Source: Rodentibacter caecimuris (GTDB taxonomy: Bacteria; Pseudomonadota; Gammaproteobacteria; Enterobacterales; Pasteurellaceae). Taken from it: a DNA stretch of 64,000 nt. The notes beneath the pieces were generated by a model, which saw nothing but the letters and a program-made list of their open reading frames with translations, was not told the origin of the DNA and ran no database searches. A program made the translations under genes and the position numbers. The DNA is taken from positions 2,108,001-2,172,000 of the forward strand of contig NZ_BBXJ01000001.1 in NCBI RefSeq assembly GCF_001019715.1. Direction: 5' to 3'. Positions within the stretch are counted from its first letter, which is position 1. Each line of letters opens with the position of its first letter. Shown here piece by piece: positions 1-7,847 of the stretch.

Positions 1-115
1 AATGCCCTGAACCGCCCAAATCAATCCCGTTGAAGAAACGATTGCCTGCCCAAATCGCGATTACAATTAAGGCGATTACACCAATCACTATCCATTTTAA
101 AATTCGTGCCATCAT
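1..115 (-). CDS. Sel1-like putative T6SS immunity protein, N-terminal fragment (cut by window edge)
   Basis: The reverse complement from 115 reads MMARILKWIVIGVIALIVIA and on to about residue 38, where the window ends. This is the same membrane-anchored N-terminus as the neighbouring gene starting at 1383, with only a few substitutions. One uncleaved transmembrane helix lies near residues 6-24, so the protein should be anchored in the inner membrane facing the periplasm. It would be the next gene downstream of 221-1383 and so a tandem paralogue. Role as an immunity protein against the phospholipase effector is inferred from position only. Whether the rest of the gene is intact cannot be seen. 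Confidence 0.6.
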   Translation of the reverse strand, partial: MMARILKWIVIGVIALIVIAIWAGNRFFNGIDLGGSGH

Positions 116-172
116 TCATCACTCCGGAAAATCACAATGAAAAAATCTCATCCGTAAAACACGCTAAAAAAC

Positions 173-210
173 AACCGCACTTTTAAATTGTTCAGCCTAA
201 AAGTGCGGTT
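173..210 (-). terminator. Terminator built from an inverted pair of uptake signal sequences
   Basis: Arms AACCGCACTTTT (173-184) and AAAAGTGCGGTT (199-210) form a 12-bp perfect stem with a 14-base loop, followed on the minus strand by a T-run. It lies just 3' of the Sel1-like gene ending at 221. The same element recurs at 56244-56281. Confidence 0.75.
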
Positions 211-220
211 AATTTTTCCG

Positions 221-1383
221 TTATTTTTTCACTTTCTTCGGTAAATTCGTTTCTAAATCCAGCCCGTTATCCACCCGAACCCCGGCTTGATTGGCCAGTT
301 TCATCATTAATGCCTCACTTGGTTTGGGTGGGGCGTCGCCTTCATACCAACGTTGAAAAGCAATTTTGCCGTCCCATTCCGGCAAAGGGGCAGGGGGTAA
401 CGGCACAATATCGTCGAGATCGGGGACTTTGGGTTGGAGGTAGTCTTTATAGGCTAAATATTTCCAAATCATTTCATAACGTCTAGCACGTTCCGGATCT
501 TCCTTAAGATTTAAAGCAGTTAAGTATTTTTCTTTTCTAGTATTACTAAATACTCCAACTAAAACATTTGCGGAAAGAGCACTACCATTTTTTACACCTT
601 GATGAAACGCTCCCAGTGCTTTTTGATATTCTTTCTTTCAAGCCCAATACCTAACATAACTGACGCTTTACCTAATCCTTGTTCCGAAGCGCAAGCTAAC
701 AGCTGGTCATAAATTTTTAAACGTAGCGGTCTTGTTTCTTCATCGTTAATATCTGTCAGAATATCTCCAACAACATACTGAGCTTCCCGACTGCCTAAAT
801 CCGCCGCTTTTCTTAAGTAAGCATACTTGCCGTCTTTTTCGGTACGTACCCCGTAGCCCACATCTAAATAGCCGTACAGATTGTAATAAGCGGTGGCAGG
901 TAGTTGTTTTGCCAACTCTTCATTGAGATTATGCACCTCCGTTTGCGGCATATCGGAACTAATACGTCCGCTTTTGAGTAGATATTGCAAACGAATATTG
1001 GCTTTATAATCGCCGTTTAGTGCTGCAATGCGGTAATACCTTGCCAGGCCGTTCCATACCGCATCGCCCCGTTTACCCGTCCACATATTATGTAAATCAT
1101 GATAAAGGGCGTAATTATATAATTGTTGGGTTTCTGCCGAGAGTTCAGGTTTATCTTCGTGTTTACAGACAAATTCCAGACTTGCCTGTAATTGCTCCAT
1201 TTTTTCCATTTTGTTTTTTTCCGTTTGATATTTATTCATATAATCTTCAATAAAATTGGTTGAAGGTGAATGCCCCGCACCGCCCAAATCGATTCCATTG
1301 AAGAAACGAGTACCTACCCAAATCGCGATTACAATTAAGGCGATTATGCTAATCACTAGCCATTTTAAAATACGTGCCATCAT
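221..1383 (-). pseudogene. Sel1-like putative immunity gene, frameshifted
   Basis: Homologous over its length to the intact 392-residue gene at 56292-57470. The first 263 codons (592-1383) run from MMARILKW through Sel1-type repeats, such as the LGSREAQYV stretch, and then hit a stop after HWERFIKV. The matching C-terminal part, ending in PEWDGKIAF...GLDLETNLPKK, continues in another frame to 221. Shifting by one base in the run GAAAGAAAG near 631-638 restores alignment: KEYQKALGAFHQGVKNG matches KRYNEALKVSHQGVKNG in the intact copy. The simplest reading is loss of one A. Start overlaps the upstream gene's stop in a TAATG arrangement at 1383, as in the intact island. Probably an inactive immunity gene, unless this is a sequencing error. 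Confidence 0.8.
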
Positions 1384-2462
1384 TAATCACTCCGACTAAC
1401 CGTTGGATCCGCCCGATAAAATTCCCGTAATGCACATTCCGGAGAAGTTCCATCTTTTTGCGATCTCTTATTTCTTTCAATTAATTCTCCCCATTGATAA
1501 AATGCTTTCACCGCCACCGCATAATCATGCAGATTATCCGGATTTGCCGCCCCGTTTTTATTGGTGTGCAAATCCCATAAGCGTTTGCGTAACCCTTCCG
1601 CTACTTCGCCACATTCCATAATAATACCTAGCTCGGTATCCACCTGCATACTCCTTGTGTTGAGATTTGCCGAGCTGATAACGGTAAATACATCGTCCAT
1701 AATAGTGACCTTGGAATGTACATAGACTTCCGCCGGTATCTCGTTGCCTTTGCTGTCTTTGTAACTATGCACGTATTTACCCTGCTCATCTTTTGGCATT
1801 AAGGTGCAAATATGCGCTTTAATGCCCGGCGTATCGCTGATTTCATAGCCTAATTCTTTGGTGAGGTTGGTTTCTTCTTGGCTTAATTCTTGATTTTCAA
1901 TGAGATTTGCCTCTTGGTTATTTTGGTTTTTGTCGTTCTGTTCCCCTTGTTTTTTCTCCGCCTCTCGCTGTTTAGCTTTGATATCGGCAAGCTCTTTTTC
2001 AAGACGTTGAATTTCTTGTTCGTTGGCTTGATACTCCGCCTGCGCCGCTGCTTTTCCCTCCGGGGTAGGCGTTAGCCTTGCCTTATTATACAAAATCGCT
2101 TGATTAACTTTGCGTTTGCCTAATTCCAGTTCCAGCTCTTGACGTTTAATCGCTCTCGCCACCCCCGGCATTACCTCTTGTTTGCCCAATAATTTAAACA
2201 TTTCATTGGTGGTGTACGTGCCCTTGCCAATGCCTTCATCGGAAGAATTCGTTACGGTGAACCAGTGTATCGGCCCTTCAGCCCGTCCGCCACTTTTCAG
2301 TTTTTCCCAGTGGGCGATAAATTCCCGTACTAACGGTGGAAAACGAAAATATTGATTTTCGGTGTAAAGATAACTGGTAGTCTGTTTAATATTTTTTAAA
2401 TAGACTTTCATAATGTCTTCGACATCCGGTTGGTCATAGGTACGCAGGATTTGTGCCGAAAA
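1383..2462 (-). pseudogene. Phospholipase D-like T6SS effector, 5'-truncated (orphan module)
   Basis: Matches the C-terminal half (from about residue 373) of the intact 690-residue phospholipase D protein at 57470-59542. Homology begins abruptly at AQILRTYDQP near 2456-2462; nothing upstream resembles the first half. An ATG at 2411 opens a 342-codon frame, but no promoter or ribosome site is obvious. The second HKD motif survives (VYVHSKVTIMDD), the first is gone, so a two-HKD active site cannot form. The linker between the halves, rich in E, Q and K, has diverged strongly from the intact copy. It looks like the tail of a former VgrG-linked effector left behind when the Tae4/Tai4 cassette was placed upstream, and it could still serve as a recombination donor. 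Confidence 0.8.
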
Positions 2463-2473
2463 GGGAAACTATA

Positions 2474-2503
2474 CAAAAAAGTAGCTATCTAGTGATAGCT
2501 ACT
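2474..2503 (-). terminator. Rho-independent terminator after tai4
   Basis: Near-perfect hairpin: AAAGTAGCTATC, loop ACTA, GATAGCTACTTT, followed on the minus strand by a short T-run. It closes the Tae4/Tai4 unit and sits at the junction with the truncated phospholipase gene. Confidence 0.75.
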
Positions 2504-2509
2504 TTTAAT

Positions 2510-2866
2510 TTAATATTGATATTTTCTAATGAACTTTCTCAATTTATCAGAATGATAAAACTTCATACATTGAGTAAAAATGTTATTATTTTCCTCAGTC
2601 TTTCCGTTATCACGGAGCAAATATACTTTATCTTTATAAAACTCACTCACATTATTCTTAGTAAATTTTATAATTCTATCCCAATCATCAGGAGAATATT
2701 CTTCAGAGAGTGCAGAATAATCATTAATCATTACATTATTCTTATCAATCTTAGCGTAATTAAGAGATAGGCAATATCTCAACATAAAATCTTTAGCTTT
2801 CAAAGAATCGTTTTCTTGAGCAACACAATAACTAGATAATAAAAGCAAAAAAATAATTTTTTTCAT
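2510..2866 (-). CDS. tai4: Tai4-like periplasmic immunity protein for the Tae4 amidase
   Basis: Protein of 118 residues from the ATG at 2866. This start is chosen because it forms an ATGA overlap with the stop of the amidase gene and has GGGAG seven bases upstream; the in-frame ATG four codons earlier lacks these. An N-terminal signal peptide (MKKIIFLLLLSSYCVA, cleavage before QEND) sends it to the periplasm, where Tae4 attacks peptidoglycan. The body, with KAKDFMLRYCLSLNYAKI and conserved Cys residues, fits the Tai4 amidase-immunity family by pattern and by gene order. Known Tai4 proteins bind and block their cognate Tae4 as dimers. The gene is very AT-rich compared with vgrG, consistent with recent acquisition. 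Family assignment is from memory of the pattern, not from a search. Confidence 0.72.
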   Translation of the reverse strand: MKKIIFLLLLSSYCVAQENDSLKAKDFMLRYCLSLNYAKIDKNNVMINDYSALSEEYSPDDWDRIIKFTKNNVSEFYKDKVYLLRDNGKTEENNNIFTQCMKFYHSDKLRKFIRKYQY

Positions 2867-3582
2867 TTTAACTCCCAAAATATTATTTTATTTGTTTGAA
2901 AAATTTTACTATTAGTTTCCTGAACAAACCAAAAGTAATAACTATAAATAAACCCATTTATATAATACTCATAAGCTGATTCAACATCATGACCCGGAGC
3001 ATATAGCAAATTTTCTCCATCCCATAAAGTAAAATGCCCGGAAGCATTACTCCAACCTGAAACCTCGAAAACAACGATCCCCTTTTTTCCGTTAATTTTT
3101 TCTAAAACATTATTTTGAACAAGGTTAATCCGTTCATCAACTTTTCCCTTTATTTTCTTAACTTTCTCGTTTATATCTATACCTGTATTTTTATCATATT
3201 TAAAAGCAGGTAAAGAATATTCCACATCTCCCTTTCCAAAACTTTTCTTTAGATATTCTCTTAATTCTTTCACCCTAAACCAATGGCTATAACCATCCTC
3301 TTCACCTATAAATGCACCTTTAGGATTTTTAGGAAGAATAAATCCACTATGATTTAGAGCATAAGACATTCTACCTGCACAAGTATTTTCCCATGCAACT
3401 CGAGTCTCTGGGTCTTCTGATTTAGCATTTTTATCCCACTGAGAAGAGACGATTGAATAAAATTTAGAGCTTTCTATTGTTTTATAATTACTAAACATAT
3501 CGTTCCAAGATGGACGATTAATTTTTAATGTAGATTCTTTATCACCTGCTTTCACCTTAATCTTCTTCATTCTCATCTCCAT
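2863..3582 (-). CDS. tae4: Tae4-like T6SS peptidoglycan amidase effector
   Basis: Protein of 239 residues overlapping the 3' end of vgrG by 26 bases; starts at codon 1 or codon 5 (3570) are both possible, and both imply translational coupling to vgrG. The motif NTCAGRMSYALNHSG (Cys68) and the later SGHFTLWDG (His183) are the Cys-His pattern of Tae4, an NlpC/P60-type cysteine amidase that cleaves the D-Glu-mDAP bond in the peptidoglycan stem peptide. The acid of the triad is probably D188 or D199, which I cannot decide. It has no signal peptide, as expected for a T6SS cargo loaded in the cytoplasm. It is directly followed by a Tai4-like immunity gene. It is longer than typical Tae4 (about 160-180), with extra material near residues 130-165. 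Confidence 0.78.
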   Translation of the reverse strand: MEMRMKKIKVKAGDKESTLKINRPSWNDMFSNYKTIESSKFYSIVSSQWDKNAKSEDPETRVAWENTCAGRMSYALNHSGFILPKNPKGAFIGEEDGYSHWFRVKELREYLKKSFGKGDVEYSLPAFKYDKNTGIDINEKVKKIKGKVDERINLVQNNVLEKINGKKGIVVFEVSGWSNASGHFTLWDGENLLYAPGHDVESAYEYYINGFIYSYYFWFVQETNSKIFQTNKIIFWELK

Positions 3583-5911
3583 TTGTTAAAATCATTTCAT
3601 CTTTGAATACATTTAAAATTAAGGCTTCCCCATATTCATTTACTACGCCTGAAATAGTTTTTGTCTTAACTCCAAGATTTGTTTCATATTCAAGTTCGAC
3701 ATTAACAACTTCACCTTCAGAATAATTGTAAGTCAGTATATGCAGATTCAAATCGGTGTAATGTCTAGATTTATCATTTAATTTTTTATGCTCTTTACCA
3801 TAAGACCAATGTAGTTCAACGATATATTTATTCTTTTGTTCATCATTAATAGAAGAATCAATATACTCAACGTTCTCTGCTTCTCCTCCCTCCTGACAAA
3901 GTTCCCCCTCAATATACACATTCCCTATCAGCTCAATTCCCTCTCGGTTGATAACTATCGAACCGCCCGGGCCACTGATTTCTACCGTTTCGTAACCCTC
4001 TAAATCAAATTGTTCGCAGATTTGCTCAAACAGTTCGCCCGCCTGCCAACTGCCGTTTTGCGCGATGTCGATGTTGAGTTCATTGCCGACGTGGATGATG
4101 GTGTCGCCATGTACATTGACATAACGGTTGTTATTGATGTTAAGGAGGTCATCTTGTTCCACTTTGGTGAGGCGGTTGCGTCCGATGTGGTTGGTTTGGT
4201 CTCGGTTGACGGTTAAGGCTTCGTCTTGATTGACGCTTTCCGTGCGGTTGTTGCCGATGTGGACGGTTTCATTTCGGTTCACTTGTTCGGTGCGGTTATG
4301 CCCGATTTGGGTGGTTTCGTCGTGTTTGACGAGGTGGTTGAGGTCTTTTTCGGCGTGGATAAAAATCTCTTCTTGTCCGTTTTCGTCTTCAAAACGCAGT
4401 TCGTTAAAGCCGTTACCTTTGTGACTTTTGGATTTTATTGTGGTGCGGGTTTTATGTTCCGGTAGTTTATAGGGCGGTTCGGTGGTGCTGTGATAGGTGC
4501 GCCCCACCACTATCGGTTGGTCGGGGTCGCCGTTGAGGTATTTGACCAGCACTTCATCGCCGATTCGCGGTATCATCATATTACCGTATTGCACACCCGC
4601 CCAGCCTTGAATCACCCGTATCCAGCAAGAGCTGTGTTCGTCTCCGTTGCTCCGTCTGTCCCACGGGAAGTGTAGTTTAACCCGTCCCCATTCGTCACAG
4701 TAGATTTCTTCGCCTTCAGGGCCGACCACATGCGCCACTTGGGTGCCACGAATAATCGGGCGGGGTTTTGGCGGGCTGCGCCAAGGTTTGTGATGAGGGA
4801 TGAGGAATAGGGTGTTTTCGTAATGGTTGCCACTTTTTGAGGGTTCGTCTTCAACCGTTTCCCGTTCTATCGCATCTTCCTCTAATACGCCGATTTGGCT
4901 TCCCCTATGTTCGACACGTACGACTAACCATGCTTGGTTGAATGTCGGTGAGTGGTGTCCTTCGAGGCGAAAACCATAACCGGGGATGACGCGCATATCA
5001 TCTCCCGTAGCCTGTGCCGTTTCTGACTGCGCCAGTTCGGCTTCCAGACGATAACGGCTAAAGGGGTTGCCTTGTTCGTCCCGTTTGTATCGACCAGGGT
5101 AATCGTAGTGTTCATAAACTCGCGCAGAATTGACCGCACTTTGGGACGATTTAGGTGAGGAAGAACCGTTTGGGGCAGCAGATTGAGCGGTATGTTGATG
5201 TTCTAAATTGTAGTTAGGATTTAAAAAGGTGTAATCACGGAGGGTTTGCCGGGAGGCAGTCATTTTTCGATGGTATTCAAACTGCCAAAGACTGGCAAAA
5301 GGGCGCTCGCCTGCCGGGTTGGCGTTATAGGTCAAGGTGCCTAAAATGGGCGAAGACCGACTTTGATGGGCAAAACATAATTCGTGGCTGTCGGCATCAT
5401 GTTTGAAATAATAATACCAACCTTCTTCCGCCGCCAAGCGTTCAATAAAGGCGACATCCGTTTCCCGATATTGTACGCAATATTCCCGTTCCCAATCCGA
5501 CGGTAACGGTTCAACGGTGACTTTTTCCACCCGATTTTTTTGCAACAACGTGCGGATGATTTTTTCGCTGTTTTGATGTTGGAAAATACGGCTGTCCGAT
5601 TGCAACCCCGCCCGCACTAATGCCGGCTCTACCACCATATTATAATGTGTGCGCACAAAGCCCGTTTTACCCAATCCGAAACCTGTGACAATTCCATTGA
5701 CATAGCGTACTGCTTTATCCCCCTGCCAAAAGGTGAAAGTGACCGGTTTATCCATCAGTGCCGAAAAAGGAATATTCGGGTCAAAACTGGATAACCTCAT
5801 CTCTAAACGAAAGGGCTCGGAAAGCCCTTCGGTTAACTGAAAACTCACTACATCAAAAGGGTATTTATCGCTGGAATCAAGGGTGTAGCGGTAGTTGGAT
5901 TGAGTTGCCAT
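3557..5911 (-). CDS. vgrG: VgrG T6SS spike protein, copy 1 (Tae4-linked)
   Basis: Protein of 784 residues. The gp27/gp44-like hub spans about residues 5-340, the gp5-like OB fold about 395-475 (DEWGRVKLHFPWDR), and a beta-helix needle about 525-615 made of NRT/NRN-type repeats such as HIGHNRTEQVNRNETVHIGNN. Residues 1-671 are the same as the second VgrG at 59556-61970. After IEGEL the tail (672-784) is unique, AT-rich in DNA, and leads straight into tae4, so it probably adapts the spike to that cargo. VgrG trimers cap the Hcp tube and are fired into target cells. No T6SS core genes are nearby. A USS lies inside the gene (5133-5141). Confidence 0.95.
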   Translation of the reverse strand: MATQSNYRYTLDSSDKYPFDVVSFQLTEGLSEPFRLEMRLSSFDPNIPFSALMDKPVTFTFWQGDKAVRYVNGIVTGFGLGKTGFVRTHYNMVVEPALVRAGLQSDSRIFQHQNSEKIIRTLLQKNRVEKVTVEPLPSDWEREYCVQYRETDVAFIERLAAEEGWYYYFKHDADSHELCFAHQSRSSPILGTLTYNANPAGERPFASLWQFEYHRKMTASRQTLRDYTFLNPNYNLEHQHTAQSAAPNGSSSPKSSQSAVNSARVYEHYDYPGRYKRDEQGNPFSRYRLEAELAQSETAQATGDDMRVIPGYGFRLEGHHSPTFNQAWLVVRVEHRGSQIGVLEEDAIERETVEDEPSKSGNHYENTLFLIPHHKPWRSPPKPRPIIRGTQVAHVVGPEGEEIYCDEWGRVKLHFPWDRRSNGDEHSSCWIRVIQGWAGVQYGNMMIPRIGDEVLVKYLNGDPDQPIVVGRTYHSTTEPPYKLPEHKTRTTIKSKSHKGNGFNELRFEDENGQEEIFIHAEKDLNHLVKHDETTQIGHNRTEQVNRNETVHIGNNRTESVNQDEALTVNRDQTNHIGRNRLTKVEQDDLLNINNNRYVNVHGDTIIHVGNELNIDIAQNGSWQAGELFEQICEQFDLEGYETVEISGPGGSIVINREGIELIGNVYIEGELCQEGGEAENVEYIDSSINDEQKNKYIVELHWSYGKEHKKLNDKSRHYTDLNLHILTYNYSEGEVVNVELEYETNLGVKTKTISGVVNEYGEALILNVFKDEMILTNGDENEED

Positions 5912-5912
5912 A
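3903..5912. repeat. Direct repeat A, left copy (vgrG body)
   Basis: About 2,010 bp virtually identical to 59962-61971 in the same orientation. By eye I found only two differences: g/a at 3974 versus 60033, and a/g near 5902 versus 61961. Similarity stops a few bases beyond the vgrG start codon on one side and at the codons for IEGEL on the other, so the repeat covers precisely the shared part of vgrG. Confidence 0.93.
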
Positions 5913-6371
5913 AATCATCCTTTATTTAACACATATAAAAATAGCGTTAGTATAATGCAGTTTTATATATCTCTAAATGAAACAATTAACTGAATTTAAA
6001 TTTTTCGGAAATACTATGTAGCCTAAAGTGCCATTCATGCCATATCTAAGCAATAAATTAATGGGATTACGGTTATTTTTACAAAAATCTCAATAACCTT
6101 ACGAGAAAACAAAGTAATTAATTGAAAATAAACTCGCTTTAAATTTACAAAAAATAAACAGAGAGTTGTTATCAATTCAAATCCCATTTATTGATAATAG
6201 TAATTTCGCATGTTAATGATCAACAAACAAACGTTGATTTTGTGATAGCGTTAACATTTTTATAGAAATTTTATTTGCTAATTTTTCCCTAATTCTTACT
6301 CCTTAGAATACACTCCATCGAAAGGCAGTATTTCACTGCTTCAAAATTCAATCTCAAACAAGGAGAAACGC
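5912..6371. other. Gene-free divergent promoter region between vgrG and the PepSY gene
   Basis: 460 bp, very AT-rich, no credible gene. It must hold the promoters of vgrG copy 1 (minus) and the PepSY/two-component operon (plus). The bases just upstream of vgrG (ATCATCCTTTATTTAA) resemble those upstream of the vgrG relic at 41970-41987 but not those of copy 2. A palindrome ATCAAC-N8-GTTGAT lies at 6219-6238 and could be a regulator site; this is only a pattern. Confidence 0.5.
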
Positions 6372-7019
6372 ATGAAAAAAGCGAGTAAAACCTTATTAAC
6401 CACTTTATTAGCCGGAGGCGTGGCATTTGGTGTGGTAAATATCGCTCAAGCAATGTCGTCGGACGTACAAGCAGCCTTGGCGAAAACATCCATTACTGCA
6501 ATCCAAGCATTGCGTGCCGCACAAAATAAAATCGGGGCGGATGCCAAAGTGAAAGAAGTGGAATTTCACCACACCAAATACGGTAAAGATTATTTTGAGG
6601 TGGATTTATTCGCCAATAATCAGCACCACAAAGTAGATGTCGATGCAGTAAACGGTGAAATTTTAGGTATCACCGACAAAACGCCAAAAGAGGTGAAAAT
6701 TCGCTCGGAGCAAGCTACACCGAAAATTTCCTTTGAGCAGGCAATGAATATCGCCATAGACAAAACAAAAGGCAAAGTGGCTGAAGCCGATTTCATATTT
6801 CGAGACGGGCAAGGATTTTATAAAATTGAAACTCTTGCTAACGGACAACGTTTCCATGTTATCGTAAATGGCGAAAACGGGCAGATTATGGATATGCCAA
6901 TGAAACACCAAGGTGTGCATAAAGGCGAACACAAAGACAGACACGGTAAAGGTAAACATCATCATAAAGCAGGAGACAAAGGTGGTTTCCACGCTGAACG
7001 TCCGCTACAAATAAATTAA
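6372..7019 (+). CDS. Secreted PepSY-domain protein with histidine-rich tail
   Basis: Protein of 215 residues; AAGGAG seven bases before the ATG supports the start. A clear signal peptide ends near AQA/MSS (residue 27). Two PepSY-type repeats follow, about residues 40-105 and 112-175, each ending in a pattern like 'V..VNGENGQIMD' (first repeat 'VDVDAVNGEILGI'). The tail, residues about 180-210, is rich in His and Lys (HKGEHKDRHGKGKHHHK), a possible metal-binding strand. PepSY domains are periplasmic modules often found beside peptidases or as small two-component targets. It sits 100 bp before a response regulator gene on the same strand, so it may be an accessory sensor or a target of that system. 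Exact role unknown. Confidence 0.8.
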   Translation: MKKASKTLLTTLLAGGVAFGVVNIAQAMSSDVQAALAKTSITAIQALRAAQNKIGADAKVKEVEFHHTKYGKDYFEVDLFANNQHHKVDVDAVNGEILGITDKTPKEVKIRSEQATPKISFEQAMNIAIDKTKGKVAEADFIFRDGQGFYKIETLANGQRFHVIVNGENGQIMDMPMKHQGVHKGEHKDRHGKGKHHHKAGDKGGFHAERPLQIN

Positions 7020-7029
7020 TTGAAAACTG

Positions 7030-7060
7030 ACCGCACTTTTTCGTAACGTGCGGTTTTCCT
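7030..7060 (+). terminator. USS-derived terminator after the PepSY gene
   Basis: ACCGCAC (7030-7036) pairs with GTGCGGT (7048-7054), then TTTTCCTTTTT. The first arm is a perfect USS core (ACCGCACTT), the second an imperfect one. It lies between the PepSY gene and the response regulator, so part of the transcription probably stops here. Confidence 0.65.
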
Positions 7061-7119
7061 TTTTCGAATTTTCGGTATGATGAGCCGGCTCTGCGGAGAT
7101 TTTAGTTTGGTGAAAAATA

Positions 7120-7785
7120 ATGCGAATTTTATTAGTTGAAGACGATCAGATGATCGCAGAAGCGGTTTCGGACGGCTTAAAAAACGCTTGTTATGCAGTG
7201 GATTGGGTTAATAACGGTAATATGGCGGAACAGGCATTGGCAGCACAACCTTATGATTTAGTGTTATTGGATCTAGGCTTACCCGAGAGAGACGGATTGC
7301 AAGTGTTACGCCATTTACGCCAAAGCCAAAATCATACGCCCGTCTTAATCGTTACAGCCCGCGATGATCTGGAGAGCCGCCTTGCAGGCTTAGATGGTGG
7401 CGCAGACGATTATATTATTAAACCTTTTGATCTTGCCGAATTGCTCGCCCGTATTCGTGCAGCGTTACGCCGACAAGGTGGGCAGAGCACTCCATTATTG
7501 ACGAACGGTTCACTCACCCTCAACCCGACTAATTATCAAGTTTCCGTTGCTGATCAATCCGAGCCGATTATTTTAAGCAATAAAGAATTTGCGATTTTAC
7601 AAGCCTTGATGAACCGACCAGGGATTATTCATTCCCGTACAGAATTAGAAGATAAAATTTACGCTTGGGGCGACGAAGTGGAAAGTAACGCCATTGATTT
7701 TTTAATTCATAGCCTACGGAAAAAAATTGGTAAAGAACATATTAAAAATGTACGTGGTGTGGGCTGGCTTGTCGCCAAAAATTAA
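7120..7785 (+). CDS. OmpR/PhoB-family response regulator (QseB/TctD-like)
   Basis: Protein of 221 residues with a receiver domain (about 1-115) and a winged-helix DNA-binding domain (about 125-220). Key receiver residues are E7/D8/D9, phospho-acceptor D51 (VLLDLGLP), T79 and K101 (KPF). The effector domain has the usual LSNKEFAILQALM recognition region and the VRGVGW wing. The partner kinase begins 62 bp downstream, so the two are co-transcribed. The closest well-known type is QseB/PmrA/TctD. In Haemophilus influenzae the comparable pair has been called QseBC or FirRS, but the flanking gene differs here, so I give no symbol. Confidence 0.92.
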   Translation: MRILLVEDDQMIAEAVSDGLKNACYAVDWVNNGNMAEQALAAQPYDLVLLDLGLPERDGLQVLRHLRQSQNHTPVLIVTARDDLESRLAGLDGGADDYIIKPFDLAELLARIRAALRRQGGQSTPLLTNGSLTLNPTNYQVSVADQSEPIILSNKEFAILQALMNRPGIIHSRTELEDKIYAWGDEVESNAIDFLIHSLRKKIGKEHIKNVRGVGWLVAKN

Positions 7786-7847
7786 CCAGGCGGGATAGTT
7801 TGGCTTAATTCATCTCATAAAACACATATGAAATTTGGAATATTAGG

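Noticed and set aside
2453-2770. Plus-strand frame of 105 codons opposite tai4
   Set aside because: Antisense to a gene with signal peptide, coupled start and terminator; low-complexity Ile/Phe-rich translation.
4010-4675. Plus-strand open frames across vgrG (also at 60069-60734)
   Set aside because: They are mirror frames of the vgrG repeats, present in both copies only because the DNA is the same; no ribosome sites.
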